DNA from: Melioribacter roseus
Lineage (GTDB): Bacteria > Bacteroidota > Ignavibacteria > Ignavibacteriales > Melioribacteraceae
Direction: 5' to 3'
Length of the DNA stretch: 37,661 bases
Assembly (NCBI GenBank): GCA_020722085.1
Contig: DYLN01000020.1
Coordinates: 1 to 37,661, forward strand
A model generated the notes under the pieces. That model searched no databases, was not told the origin of the DNA, and saw only the letters and a list, made by a program, of their open reading frames with translations. Positions within the stretch are counted from its first letter, which is position 1; every line of letters begins with the position of its first letter. Position numbers and translations under genes: made by a program. Shown here piece after piece: positions 1 to 7,124 of the stretch.

Positions 1-3
1 TGA

Positions 4-22
4 GGGCGAGGAGACCTCGCCC
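4..22. repeat. GC-rich palindrome at the left edge
   Basis: GGGCGAGG (4-11) and CCTCGCCC (15-22) are perfect reverse complements around a 3-base loop, in otherwise AT-rich DNA. It lies just past the stop codon of the minus-strand DUF2461 gene. There is no adjacent T-run typical of an intrinsic terminator. Its high GC compared with the surroundings suggests a dispersed REP-like palindrome rather than local regulatory DNA, but only one copy is visible here. Confidence 0.5.
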
Positions 23-66
23 CTACAAGGAGTTTTGTAGTCATTCATAAAGTGGACTCATGTCTA

Positions 67-744
67 TCATACTTTCCCGGTAATTGATGCTCTTAAAAAA
101 TCATTAAATGGTTTTCCTGCTGCAAAATAATCTATTAAAATGTCGGGAAGTTCTTCTTTTAAGATGTATGATTTGGGCAACTCGCAGCCGAAGTAAAATT
201 GTTTGTTGTAAATTACAGGCTGTTTTAATGCTGCTTCTTCCAGTTCTTTCGGGAGACGTTTTGATTTTTCACCTAAGATTTGTCCGTCAAACTTAGCCTT
301 AAAGTTTTTTGAAGTGATGACTTTTTCGAACTCTCTTAAGTGAGTGGCAATATACTTTCTAATCTTCTTAATATTTTCATTACTGGGGAAATATAATCCG
401 CCGTAAATTCCAATTCCTTCATGGTTCATTTCAAAATATACACCTGGTTCATTCCAAGCTTTTCTTCCACCCCGATTGATAGCAGCGGAAGCGTGGATTT
501 TATAGGGTGTTTTATCTTTGGAAAATCTGATGTCGCGGTAGATTCTAAAAATTGCATCCTTAGGTTCTAACATTAAAAGCGGGTCATCAAAGCTTAATCT
601 TGTGATTAATTCGAAAACTAATTCCTCAAAAGGTTTTCTTACTTTTTTTTCATACAGTTCTTTGTTATTTGTAAACCACTCTCTGTTATTGTTGTCTGCC
701 AGTTCTTCGAAAAATTTTAGGAAATCTTTTGTAAAGTAAGCCAT
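67..744 (-). CDS. DUF2461 family (TIGR02453) protein
   Basis: A 225-residue protein beginning MAYFTKDFLKFF. It resembles the DUF2461/TIGR02453 family in the N-terminal F-x-F-x-x-L-x-x-N-N-x-x-x-W-F pattern (here LADNNNREWF), the central RIYRDIRFSKDKTPYK block and the GGLYFP segment. Length matches the family's usual 220-230 residues. The biochemical function of the family is unknown. The frame is open upstream to 804, but I chose the ATG at 744 because an AAAGGA ribosome binding site lies just before it and the family motif starts there. It is divergent from the HAD gene that follows. Confidence 0.85.
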   Translation of the reverse strand: MAYFTKDFLKFFEELADNNNREWFTNNKELYEKKVRKPFEELVFELITRLSFDDPLLMLEPKDAIFRIYRDIRFSKDKTPYKIHASAAINRGGRKAWNEPGVYFEMNHEGIGIYGGLYFPSNENIKKIRKYIATHLREFEKVITSKNFKAKFDGQILGEKSKRLPKELEEAALKQPVIYNKQFYFGCELPKSYILKEELPDILIDYFAAGKPFNDFLRASITGKV

Positions 745-872
745 GATTAATTCCTTTTCTATTAAGTGTCTCGAAGCTAATAATTTTGAGGTGAATTTAA
801 TCATTTCTCGTATAATTTATAAACAAGATAGGCATATTTGTGTGAATATGTTTTTTCAGTATTTTGTCCACC

Positions 873-1508
873 ATGATTTTTGAAAATTACAAACATATAA
901 TTTGGGATTGGAACGGTACTATTTTTAACGATGTGGACTTGTGTGTGGAATTAATAAATAATCTTTTAGCTTCCCATGGCTTACCCACAATCGATAAACC
1001 GAAGTACAAAAAAGTTTTTACTATTCCAGTTAAAAACTATTATGCCGATTTGGGTTTTGATTTTTCAAAGAATTCTTTTGAAGAACTCGGCAGTTTGTGG
1101 ATGGATGATTATGAAGCCCGCAAGTTTGAGTGTACTTTGCATGAAGGCATTACGGATTTGCTTGAAAAAATAAAATTACACGGCATAGGACAGTCGATAC
1201 TTTCCGCATATTCACAGCATACTCTAGAAGAATTGATACGACATTTCGGGCTGACAAAATATTTTACGCACATCGTTGGCTTAGATAACATTTACGCCGA
1301 AAGCAAGTTGCATCTCGGCAAAGAATTAATGAAAAGGCTCGGCAACGGAAAAGGTGAAACTTTGCTTATTGGGGATACACTTCACGATTTTGAAGTGGCA
1401 AAAGAGATTGGAGCCGATTGTGTGCTGATTTCGAATGGGCACCAGGAAAAAGAGAAACTAAAGAGTTCGGGCGCGGCTGTTTTCGATAACATAAAAGAAT
1501 TACTATGA
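873..1508 (+). CDS. HAD-superfamily phosphatase (phosphoglycolate phosphatase-like)
   Basis: A 211-residue HAD hydrolase. Motif I is IIWDWNGTIFND (nucleophile Asp12), motif II is the Ser of ILSAYSQ, motif III is the Lys in AESKLHLGK, and motif IV is GDTLHDFEVA. The helical cap between motifs I and II indicates subclass I, as in phosphoglycolate phosphatase; the substrate cannot be deduced. The usual second Asp of DxDGT is Asn (DWNGT), a variant I have seen in a subset of this family. A TTG at 864 is in frame, but the ATG at 873 is the simpler start. The gene ends one base before the convergent RsbRD-N gene. Confidence 0.85.
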   Translation: MIFENYKHIIWDWNGTIFNDVDLCVELINNLLASHGLPTIDKPKYKKVFTIPVKNYYADLGFDFSKNSFEELGSLWMDDYEARKFECTLHEGITDLLEKIKLHGIGQSILSAYSQHTLEELIRHFGLTKYFTHIVGLDNIYAESKLHLGKELMKRLGNGKGETLLIGDTLHDFEVAKEIGADCVLISNGHQEKEKLKSSGAAVFDNIKELL

Positions 1509-1509
1509 C

Positions 1510-2025
1510 TTATTTCGGTTCTTTTACCACCCAGTGAGCTATTGCACTTACTGCTGCTTCAAAGAAATTTTCTTCCTCTAATTTTTTCTCTTCTTTTTTA
1601 TCAGCCGCTTCAAATCCGATGCATACAAAATACTCGGCTTTATCAAAAAAATTTGTGACTTTATGATAAAAATCAAGTGCGTGATGATAGTCTATTGCCG
1701 TGTCAATTAATCCGTGATCGATTACATATTTCCAGAGAATAACTCTGTTTAATATTAGAGCATACACCACCTCACTTACTTTTAATCCCTCGGCAGCCCT
1801 TGATTTTCCGAGATTAAAGAAATGCTCGGCTGTCTTTTTGTAAATAATCTCGTCGTTTTGCAGCCATTTGCCGAGGCGTTTGTAAACGTCGAATACTCTG
1901 CTTCTTAGTTCTGGTTCCGATAAATTTCTGTAACCTTTTGTCGAGGGATTCCTTTTAACCTCTTCCACCCATTGGTTTGTAAGCAAATGAGCGTTGTTTT
2001 CAACGAGATGAACAAATTTATTCAT
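1510..2025 (-). CDS. RsbRD N-terminal domain protein
   Basis: A 171-residue all-helical cytoplasmic protein that looks like a stand-alone RsbRD-N (globin-like sensor) domain. Visible family features are an N-terminal helix with 'LLTNQWVEEV', an 'R-x-F-D-x-Y-x-x-L-x-x-W' segment, the 'FFNLGKSRAAEGLKVSEVVYAL' core, and a charged C-terminal tail. In other proteins this domain precedes an STAS or histidine-kinase output domain; none is present here, so it may be a sensor or adaptor acting with a partner elsewhere. It sits upstream of a lipoprotein gene's stop in the same strand block, with 22 bases between them. Confidence 0.7.
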   Translation of the reverse strand: MNKFVHLVENNAHLLTNQWVEEVKRNPSTKGYRNLSEPELRSRVFDVYKRLGKWLQNDEIIYKKTAEHFFNLGKSRAAEGLKVSEVVYALILNRVILWKYVIDHGLIDTAIDYHHALDFYHKVTNFFDKAEYFVCIGFEAADKKEEKKLEEENFFEAAVSAIAHWVVKEPK

Positions 2026-2047
2026 ACTGCCGATACCTTTCGTGAAA

Positions 2048-2470
2048 TTATTTTGTTATTTCAAATGCTTCCTCAGCTTTTGCTGTCTGTCCGGAATTTT
2101 CATCTCTAACGTGAAAAATAATTTTGTAACTTCCCGCAACATAAGTTGAATCAAATTCTTTCTGCATATTTATACCAACATCGGGAATTTCTTCCTTTGA
2201 GATTTTCACAATATTTCCCGAAGCTGCTTTTTTCAACGTGTCTGATTCTGGACAAACAATATCAGCATAATAAACGAGATTGATTTTGAATTCATCGTTG
2301 TTTCTCTCCATAACATAACCTTTGACTCTTACGGAAGCATTTAATTCCCATCCGGGCTCAAGATTAAAAGTAAAGGCTTCGGGATTAAAAAGCGCAAGCT
2401 TCTTTTTCTCATTTGAACAAGCGGAAATAAAAATAAAAATTATCAATAAAGAAATGGATTTTTTCATCAT
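2048..2470 (-). CDS. Small predicted lipoprotein, function unknown
   Basis: A 140-residue protein with a classic lipoprotein signal: MMKKS, a hydrophobic stretch (residues 6-15), and the lipobox ISAC with the lipid-accepting Cys at about residue 18. The mature part is short and beta-rich ('SVRVKGYVMERNNDEFKINLVYYADI', 'AGSYKIIFHVRDEN'), resembling a single immunoglobulin-like or FxLYD-type domain that handles extracytoplasmic contacts. I do not recognise a named family. The gene lies between serC's terminator and the RsbRD-N gene, all on the minus strand. Membrane anchoring is well supported; function is not. Confidence 0.7.
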   Translation of the reverse strand: MMKKSISLLIIFIFISACSNEKKKLALFNPEAFTFNLEPGWELNASVRVKGYVMERNNDEFKINLVYYADIVCPESDTLKKAASGNIVKISKEEIPDVGINMQKEFDSTYVAGSYKIIFHVRDENSGQTAKAEEAFEITK

Positions 2471-2516
2471 TAAAAAAATTTAATAAATAACGGGGTAACA
2501 AATTTATGTGCAAATA

Positions 2517-2560
2517 TAAAAAAAGAGCTGAGAAATACTCTGTCCTTTTCTCAGCTTTTG
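2517..2560 (-). terminator. Rho-independent terminator of serC
   Basis: Read on the minus strand, AGCTGAGAAA (2556-2547) and TTTCTCAGCT (2535-2526) form a perfect 10-bp stem with an 11-base loop. A run of T residues (complement of A's at about 2518-2524) follows directly. It lies just beyond the serC stop codon and ends the DUF1015-serC transcript. Confidence 0.8.
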
Positions 2561-2572
2561 ATATTTTAATTA

Positions 2573-3661
2573 TCAGTTGTTCTTCTTAAAATCATTCATG
2601 AATTGAACCAGGTCTTCTACGCCTTTTTTGGGGAAAGCATTATAAATTGAAGCTCTGATTCCGCCGACGCTACGATGTCCTTTCAATCCATCAAACCCTT
2701 TTTTCTTAGCTTCTTCGACAAATTTCTTTTCGAGGTCCTCGTTTGGTAATCTGTAAGTTACATTCATTAACGAACGGTCCTCTTTAACAGCAACTGTTCC
2801 TTTATAGTAACCGCCGCTTGCGTCTATTGCATCATAAAGTGTTTTAGCTTTTTCAGAATTTCGCTTATACATTTCATTGAGCCCACCCATATTTAAAAGC
2901 CATTTGAATACTAATCCGGCAATGTAAATTCCAAAAGTCGGAGGAGTGTTGTATAATGAATTTCCTTCCGCGTGAACTTTATAGTTAAGATAAGTATGTA
3001 ACGTATCTGCACTTCTTTCGAGAAGATCTTTTCTGATTATGACAACCACTACGCCGGAAGGTCCGATATTTTTCTGTGCGCCGGCGTAAATTAGTCCGTA
3101 TTTATTGACATCGATTTTTTTATGAAGGATATCAGAAGATGCATCGCAAACGAGAGGCACATTTCCTACTTCCGGCTCGCTCTTGAATTGTGTTCCGTAA
3201 ATTGTGTTGTTGGAAGTAAAATGAACATAAGCTGCATCAGGGTCTAATTTTAATTCGGATTGTTTTGGCAGTCGTGTAAAATTTTCAGATTCAGTTGATG
3301 CAGCGACGTTGATTGTTCCTACCCGTTTAGCTTCTTTGAGGGCTTTCTTTGCCCACGAGCCGGTTATGATATAATCTGCTTTATTCTTGGGCGGCATTAA
3401 ATTTAACGGCACCATCGAAAATTGTAATGTTGCCCCTCCCTGAAGAAATAAAACAGCGTAATTATCTGAGATATCAAGCAATTTTCTCAAATCAGCTTCG
3501 GCTGTTTTAATTATTTCATCGAATATTTTTCCTCTGTGACTCATTTCCATTACAGACATTCCCGATCCCTTGTAAGAGAACAAGTCTTTCTGAGCTTCGA
3601 GCAGAACTTCTTCGGGTAATATTGCAGGACCAGCGCTAAAATTATAAATACGTTTTTCCAT
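2573..3661 (-). CDS. serC: Phosphoserine aminotransferase SerC
   Basis: A 362-residue PLP enzyme of serine biosynthesis, converting 3-phosphohydroxypyruvate and glutamate to phosphoserine and 2-oxoglutarate. It begins with the family signature YNFSAGPAILPEEVL. 'EMSHRG' and 'LFLQGGATLQFSMVPLNL' follow, then the PLP lysine (about K197) in AGAQKNIGPSGV and the C-terminal 'GHRSVGGIRASIYNAFP' phosphate-binding segment. Length is normal. It follows the DUF1015 gene by 14 bases and is probably co-transcribed with it; a strong terminator lies downstream. No serA is in the window. Confidence 0.95.
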   Translation of the reverse strand: MEKRIYNFSAGPAILPEEVLLEAQKDLFSYKGSGMSVMEMSHRGKIFDEIIKTAEADLRKLLDISDNYAVLFLQGGATLQFSMVPLNLMPPKNKADYIITGSWAKKALKEAKRVGTINVAASTESENFTRLPKQSELKLDPDAAYVHFTSNNTIYGTQFKSEPEVGNVPLVCDASSDILHKKIDVNKYGLIYAGAQKNIGPSGVVVVIIRKDLLERSADTLHTYLNYKVHAEGNSLYNTPPTFGIYIAGLVFKWLLNMGGLNEMYKRNSEKAKTLYDAIDASGGYYKGTVAVKEDRSLMNVTYRLPNEDLEKKFVEEAKKKGFDGLKGHRSVGGIRASIYNAFPKKGVEDLVQFMNDFKKNN

Positions 3662-3675
3662 TTGTATTTCTCCGT

Positions 3676-4911
3676 TTATATTATATGAATTAATAATCCA
3701 TCTCTAAGTTTTGGTTCGAACCAGGTAGACTTCGGCGGCATTGTTTCACCCGCATCCGAGATGTTGATAAGATCATCGACGGTAACAGGATACATTGAAA
3801 AAGCAACTGCACTTTTTTTGCTGTTAACTAATTTTTCGAGTTCTTCAGTCCCTCTTATTCCTCCGATAAAGTCAATCCGGCTGTCTGTTCTCGGGTCCTT
3901 GATTCCCAATACAGGATCAAGCAGATAATTTTGCAGAATGCTTACATCGAGGTTTTCCCCGATCGATTTGCCTGCTTTTACATTTTCATTGGGTTTCAGT
4001 AAGTACCATTTATTTTTAAGGTACATACAAAAGTTTTTCTTGCCGGCAGGGGTTTTCAATTCTGTTTCCTGCACATCAAAATTATTTTTAATCTCATTAA
4101 TAAATTTGTCCGCGCTTAGTTTGTTCAGATCGTGCACGGCTCTGTTATATGGAAGTATTTTTAATTGTTCGGCGGGAAATAAAACTGCAAGGAAAAAATT
4201 ATACTCTTCGCTGCCGGTATGCCGTACATTATTCTGTCTTCTAATTTTCTGTGTGCGCCATGCACTTGCCGCACGGTGATGCCCATCGGCAATGTACAAA
4301 TTTTTTACTTTCCCAATTTCAAAAATTATTATATCGTCGTAAGCCTGCGGTACTATCCAAATTGTATGCTGTATTCCATCATCTGTACGAAAATCATATA
4401 TAGGCTGATTTTTTTCTGTTATTTCTTTTACCGCTTTATTGATCTCATCTACTCCGCGGTAGGTTAAAAAAACTGGTCCGGTCTGTGCCGACGTAGTAAT
4501 TATATGATTTGTTCTGTCGTCTTCTTTTTCTTTTCTAGTCTTCTCATGTTTTTTAATAACATTGTTTTCATAATCTTCGGTACTGAAGGTTGCGGCAATG
4601 CCGGTTTGGATGTGACTGCCCATTATAAGTCGGTATATGTAAAAATGAGGAATCGTATCCTGAACTAACGGCGCTTCTTTTTTGAGCCTTTCGAAATTTT
4701 CTTTTGCTTTTTCATAAACTTCGGGCGAATAAGGATTGGTGCTCGGTTTTAGTTCAATTTCTGCCCGGGTAACACGTAAAAAGCTGATAGGATTTCCTTT
4801 TGCAAGATTTGCAGCTTCTTGTTTATTGACAACATCGTACGGAACGCTGGCGACAAGATGAGCAACTTTTTCAACCGGTCTGACCGCCTGGAATGGTCTG
4901 ATAACTGCCAT
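3676..4911 (-). CDS. DUF1015 family protein
   Basis: A 411-residue protein with the DUF1015 hallmarks: an N-terminal 'RPFQAVRP' start, 'VASVPYDVVN', 'NPISFLRV', central 'YIADGHHRAASA', and the C-terminal 'SMYPVTVDDLINISDAGETMPPKSTWFEPKLRDGL'. The GHHR motif suggests nucleotide or phosphate chemistry, related in pattern to ParB-like Ser kinases. The family is repeatedly found beside serine-biosynthesis genes, and here it sits 14 bases upstream of serC. A free L-serine kinase or another step in serine metabolism is an inference, not shown. An AGGTG ribosome binding site precedes the ATG. Confidence 0.88.
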   Translation of the reverse strand: MAVIRPFQAVRPVEKVAHLVASVPYDVVNKQEAANLAKGNPISFLRVTRAEIELKPSTNPYSPEVYEKAKENFERLKKEAPLVQDTIPHFYIYRLIMGSHIQTGIAATFSTEDYENNVIKKHEKTRKEKEDDRTNHIITTSAQTGPVFLTYRGVDEINKAVKEITEKNQPIYDFRTDDGIQHTIWIVPQAYDDIIIFEIGKVKNLYIADGHHRAASAWRTQKIRRQNNVRHTGSEEYNFFLAVLFPAEQLKILPYNRAVHDLNKLSADKFINEIKNNFDVQETELKTPAGKKNFCMYLKNKWYLLKPNENVKAGKSIGENLDVSILQNYLLDPVLGIKDPRTDSRIDFIGGIRGTEELEKLVNSKKSAVAFSMYPVTVDDLINISDAGETMPPKSTWFEPKLRDGLLIHII

Positions 4912-4999
4912 GAATCACCTGTAAATATGGGGAGTATTATAATTTTTCTTTAAGAAAAATATAATTTATGTGTAAGAATGTAAAATTAAAGAAATTGTA

Positions 5000-5458
5000 T
5001 CATGGCAGATTTTGTACAGCCTTGCCGAGTTTTTTAAGAAGCTCGCCTAAAGTTTTTTGTTCTTCATGTTTTAATGGAGACATAATTTCCGTGATATATT
5101 TAGCATGCTTTGGAAAAATTTCCTCGAATAATTTTTTCCCTTCAGCTGTGAGGTCAACATTGATCGACCGGCGGTCCTCTTTGTCGTAAGTTCTTTTTAT
5201 TAGATTCATTTTTTCGAGGTTATCTAGGACAAGAGTCATATTGCCTCCGGTAACCAGCATCTTATTGCAAAGCTCGCCTACTCTCATGGATCCGAGATGT
5301 CCTAATGCTTCAATCGCAGCAAACTGTGCTTGCGTTAAACCGAAAGAACGAATATTTTGAATCGATTTTTTATTGAAAGATGAATATGCGCGTGCAAGTT
5401 TCACCCAGGTAGAAAGCGCCAAACCTATGTTTTTGCCGTACTTTTGTGTTGTTTTCAT
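5000..5458 (-). CDS. MarR family transcriptional regulator
   Basis: A 152-residue winged-helix regulator. The DNA-binding core is recognisable: 'FGLTQAQFAAIEALGHLGSMRVGELCNKMLVTGGNMTLVLDNLEKMNLIKRTYDKEDRRSINVDLTAEGKKLFEEIFP', with the wing at DKEDRRS. A helix at each end would form the dimer interface. It has no obvious ligand signature. Downstream and in the same direction is the DUF1015-serC pair (88-base gap); upstream, divergently, is a DUF2203 gene. Palindromes 40-60 bases upstream of its start suggest autoregulation. Confidence 0.88.
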   Translation of the reverse strand: MKTTQKYGKNIGLALSTWVKLARAYSSFNKKSIQNIRSFGLTQAQFAAIEALGHLGSMRVGELCNKMLVTGGNMTLVLDNLEKMNLIKRTYDKEDRRSINVDLTAEGKKLFEEIFPKHAKYITEIMSPLKHEEQKTLGELLKKLGKAVQNLP

Positions 5459-5500
5459 TTTATCATTCTTTTTTTGTAGTTATTTGAAATAAATTCAATA

Positions 5501-5516
5501 TTAATTACTTAATTAA
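5501..5516. promoter_or_regulatory. Candidate MarR operator palindrome
   Basis: TTAATTACTTAATTAA is a perfect 7+7 bp palindrome with a 2-base centre, lying about 43 bases upstream of the MarR start. MarR dimers usually bind palindromes of about this size near their own promoter, so an autoregulatory site is likely. The AT-only composition raises the chance of coincidence. Confidence 0.45.
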
Positions 5517-5518
5517 CG

Positions 5519-5565
5519 GGTAATTTTACAAGTGAAAAAATTACCTTTGTGTAATTTTTTTTCAC
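5519..5565. repeat. Overlapping AT-rich inverted repeats in the MarR/DUF2203 divergent region
   Basis: Two inverted repeats share sequence. GGTAATTTT (5519-5527) matches AAAATTACC (5537-5545). GTGAAAAAATTAC (5532-5544) matches GTAATTTTTTTTCAC (5551-5565) with a 2-T bulge. The shared GTAATT half-sites also occur in the neighbouring palindrome at 5501. They may be extra operator half-sites or alternative cruciform/RNA hairpins in the DUF2203 5' region. Confidence 0.4.
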
Positions 5566-5627
5566 TTTTTTTTAGATTTTATTTATAAAAAAACTTCCTA
5601 TTTTACAACAAAAAAAATAGTGAAAAT

Positions 5628-6011
5628 ATGAATAAAGCAGAAGTAAAATATTTTACACCTCAAGAAGCAAAAAGAACTCTCCCGCTTGTAAAAAAAATTG
5701 TTAAAGATATTCTTGATAATGCATTTCAGATTAGAACAATTGTAGATTCGCTCGGGGAGGGTTTCGAAAACAATCATGAAATTCAAAAATTGAGTAACGA
5801 GATTAATTATTACATGCATGAACTTGAAGAGATAGGATGTTCTTATAAAGACTGGAATTTTTCTATTGGACTTGTTGATTTTCCGGCAATAATAAATGAC
5901 GAAGAAGTTTTACTCTGCTGGCGCAGTGACGAAACAGATATAAAATATTATCACGGAATTGATGAAGGTTATTCCGGCAGAAAACCAATACCCGACGAAT
6001 ATTTAAAGTGA
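5628..6011 (+). CDS. DUF2203 family protein
   Basis: A 127-residue protein matching DUF2203. It has an N-terminal 'YFTPQEAKRTLPLVKKIVKDIL' helix, a central helical hairpin, 'CSYKDWNFSIGLVDFPAI', and the conserved end 'EVLLCWRSDETDIKYYHGIDEGYSGRKPIP'. Length is typical of the family. Its role is not known; the LCWR and YYHG segments are the most conserved part. It is divergent from the MarR gene, sharing a 169-base regulatory region, and could be a MarR target. No strong ribosome binding site is visible. Confidence 0.82.
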   Translation: MNKAEVKYFTPQEAKRTLPLVKKIVKDILDNAFQIRTIVDSLGEGFENNHEIQKLSNEINYYMHELEEIGCSYKDWNFSIGLVDFPAIINDEEVLLCWRSDETDIKYYHGIDEGYSGRKPIPDEYLK

Positions 6012-6097
6012 GAAATAATATAAAGCTACTATTCTAGTGTAATCGTAATAGTTTTTAATCTGGCAAACTTTTCATCATAAATACCGCATCGGTGTTT

Positions 6098-6538
6098 TTA
6101 TTTTTGCTCTGTACTTTTTTCTTCTACCTTATACGAATGAGTAATCTCCACAGCTTTTTGCAGCATTGCGGTAACGCTGCAATATTTTGTCTGTGAAAGT
6201 TCAATTGCCCTTTCGAGGTCTTTAGTGGAAAGATTCTTCCCGAAGAATACGTACTCAAGGTGTATTTTGGTAAATACCTGCGGGTGCTCGTCTGCAGTTT
6301 CTGCTGAAATTCTGATTTCAAATCCTTCAAGCGGAACTTTTTTCTTCTGAAGAATTGAAATGACATCGCTTCCTGTGCAGCCGCCCAATGAAAGCAGAAT
6401 TAATTCTTTAGGCCTGATGGCTGCATTGCTTCCACCAAAATTTTCGGGACCGTCCATCATTACCCAATTGTTGGAATCGGTTTTACCTGCAAGTGTGATT
6501 CCCTGTAGCTGCTTTACTATAGCTGTTTTTGTTGCCAT
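6098..6538 (-). CDS. OsmC/Ohr family protein
   Basis: A 146-residue OsmC-like protein. Both redox cysteines are present: Cys54 in 'LILLSLGGCTGSDV' and Cys120 in 'QTKYCSVTAML', the peroxidatic and resolving positions of the family. The N-terminal segment 'RPKELILLSLGGC' and 'EIRISAETADEHPQVFTKIHLEY' fit the YhfA/OsmC branch rather than Ohr. Likely a thiol-dependent peroxidase for organic hydroperoxides, although some members of this branch lack demonstrated activity. It is convergent with DUF2203. Confidence 0.88.
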   Translation of the reverse strand: MATKTAIVKQLQGITLAGKTDSNNWVMMDGPENFGGSNAAIRPKELILLSLGGCTGSDVISILQKKKVPLEGFEIRISAETADEHPQVFTKIHLEYVFFGKNLSTKDLERAIELSQTKYCSVTAMLQKAVEITHSYKVEEKSTEQK

Positions 6539-6667
6539 ATTAGTTCACGGTTTAGAGTTTACAGTTAATTAAAGTTTTCTAAAAGAGTTAGATGATAAAA
6601 CTAAAAAGATGGATTCGAGAAAAATTACTCTCCTATATCCTCGTTCTATAATTCTTAACTTTTTCAT

Positions 6668-6684
6668 AGACACGGATTACACAG
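6668..6684 (+). repeat. Left inverted repeat flanking the GxxExxY gene
   Basis: AGACACGGATTACACAG here matches, in inverted orientation, 7107-7123 (AGACACGGATTGCACGG on the minus strand) at 15 of 17 positions. The two copies bracket the GxxExxY gene exactly, giving a 456-bp unit. No clear target-site duplication is seen. Confidence 0.5.
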
Positions 6685-6688
6685 CTTG

Positions 6689-6707
6689 CCCCGTATATTT
6701 TACGGGG
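6689..6707. repeat. Hairpin downstream of the GxxExxY gene
   Basis: CCCCGTA (6689-6695) and TACGGGG (6701-6707) form a perfect 7-bp stem with a 5-base loop, 17 bases past the GxxExxY stop codon. GC-rich but without a T-run on either strand, so it is only a possible transcript end. Confidence 0.4.
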
Positions 6708-6723
6708 GATTTTCACGGATTTT

Positions 6724-7089
6724 TTATAGGATTATTCTTTTGTATTTCAATGAATCTTCTCCAAAATTGGTTATTAAACCTAATTTTAATTTCGATGCTG
6801 CCAAGTAATTAAGAGTTTGGTTTATATTAGAATTCGTGATTAATTCAATTGCCTTTGCTTCAAGTATTATTTTGTTGTATATAACAAAGTCAGCATTATA
6901 TTTTCTAGGAAGTTTAACACCTTTATAACTTATTTCAAATTCCTTTTCTCTTTCGTAATCTATATTATTTGATTTAAATTCGATTTCTAAAGCATCTTTA
7001 TAAACAATTTCGTTAAATTTCTTTCCTAATTCTTTATGCACTTCCATACAACAGCCAATTATTTTAAATGTCAAATCTTCATATAACAT
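6724..7089 (-). CDS. GxxExxY family protein
   Basis: A 121-residue protein of the GxxExxY family. The naming region is 'VHKELGKKFNEIVYKDALEIEF', and the later 'YNADFVIYNKIILEAKAIE' carries a D...ExK arrangement as in PD-(D/E)XK nuclease-fold proteins. 'LNYLAASKLKLGLITNFG' is the usual C-terminal signature. A GGAGGTGAA ribosome binding site precedes the ATG. The biological role is unknown; family members are often found as isolated, apparently mobile genes. Here it is bracketed by inverted repeats containing ATCCGTG units and abuts the permease gene's stop codon. Confidence 0.85.
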   Translation of the reverse strand: MLYEDLTFKIIGCCMEVHKELGKKFNEIVYKDALEIEFKSNNIDYEREKEFEISYKGVKLPRKYNADFVIYNKIILEAKAIELITNSNINQTLNYLAASKLKLGLITNFGEDSLKYKRIIL

Positions 7090-7106
7090 TTCACCTCCGT
7101 GTTAAT

Positions 7107-7123
7107 CCGTGCAATCCGTGTCT
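7107..7123 (-). repeat. Right inverted repeat flanking the GxxExxY gene
   Basis: The partner of 6668-6684. The ATCCGTG unit is repeated immediately inside it (7105-7120), in the GxxExxY 5' untranslated region. The repeat ends one base before the permease stop codon at 7125-7127. Confidence 0.5.
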
Positions 7124-7124
7124 G

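Noticed and set aside
4934-4962. ATTTTTCTT-T-AAGAAAAAT palindrome before the DUF1015 gene as a terminator after marR
   Set aside because: The centre is too short for an RNA loop and the region is AT-only; possibly an operator but unsupported.
6020-6060. Weak hairpin (ACTATT/AATAGT) between DUF2203 and OsmC as a terminator
   Set aside because: Only six A/T-rich base pairs with a long loop; too weak to claim.
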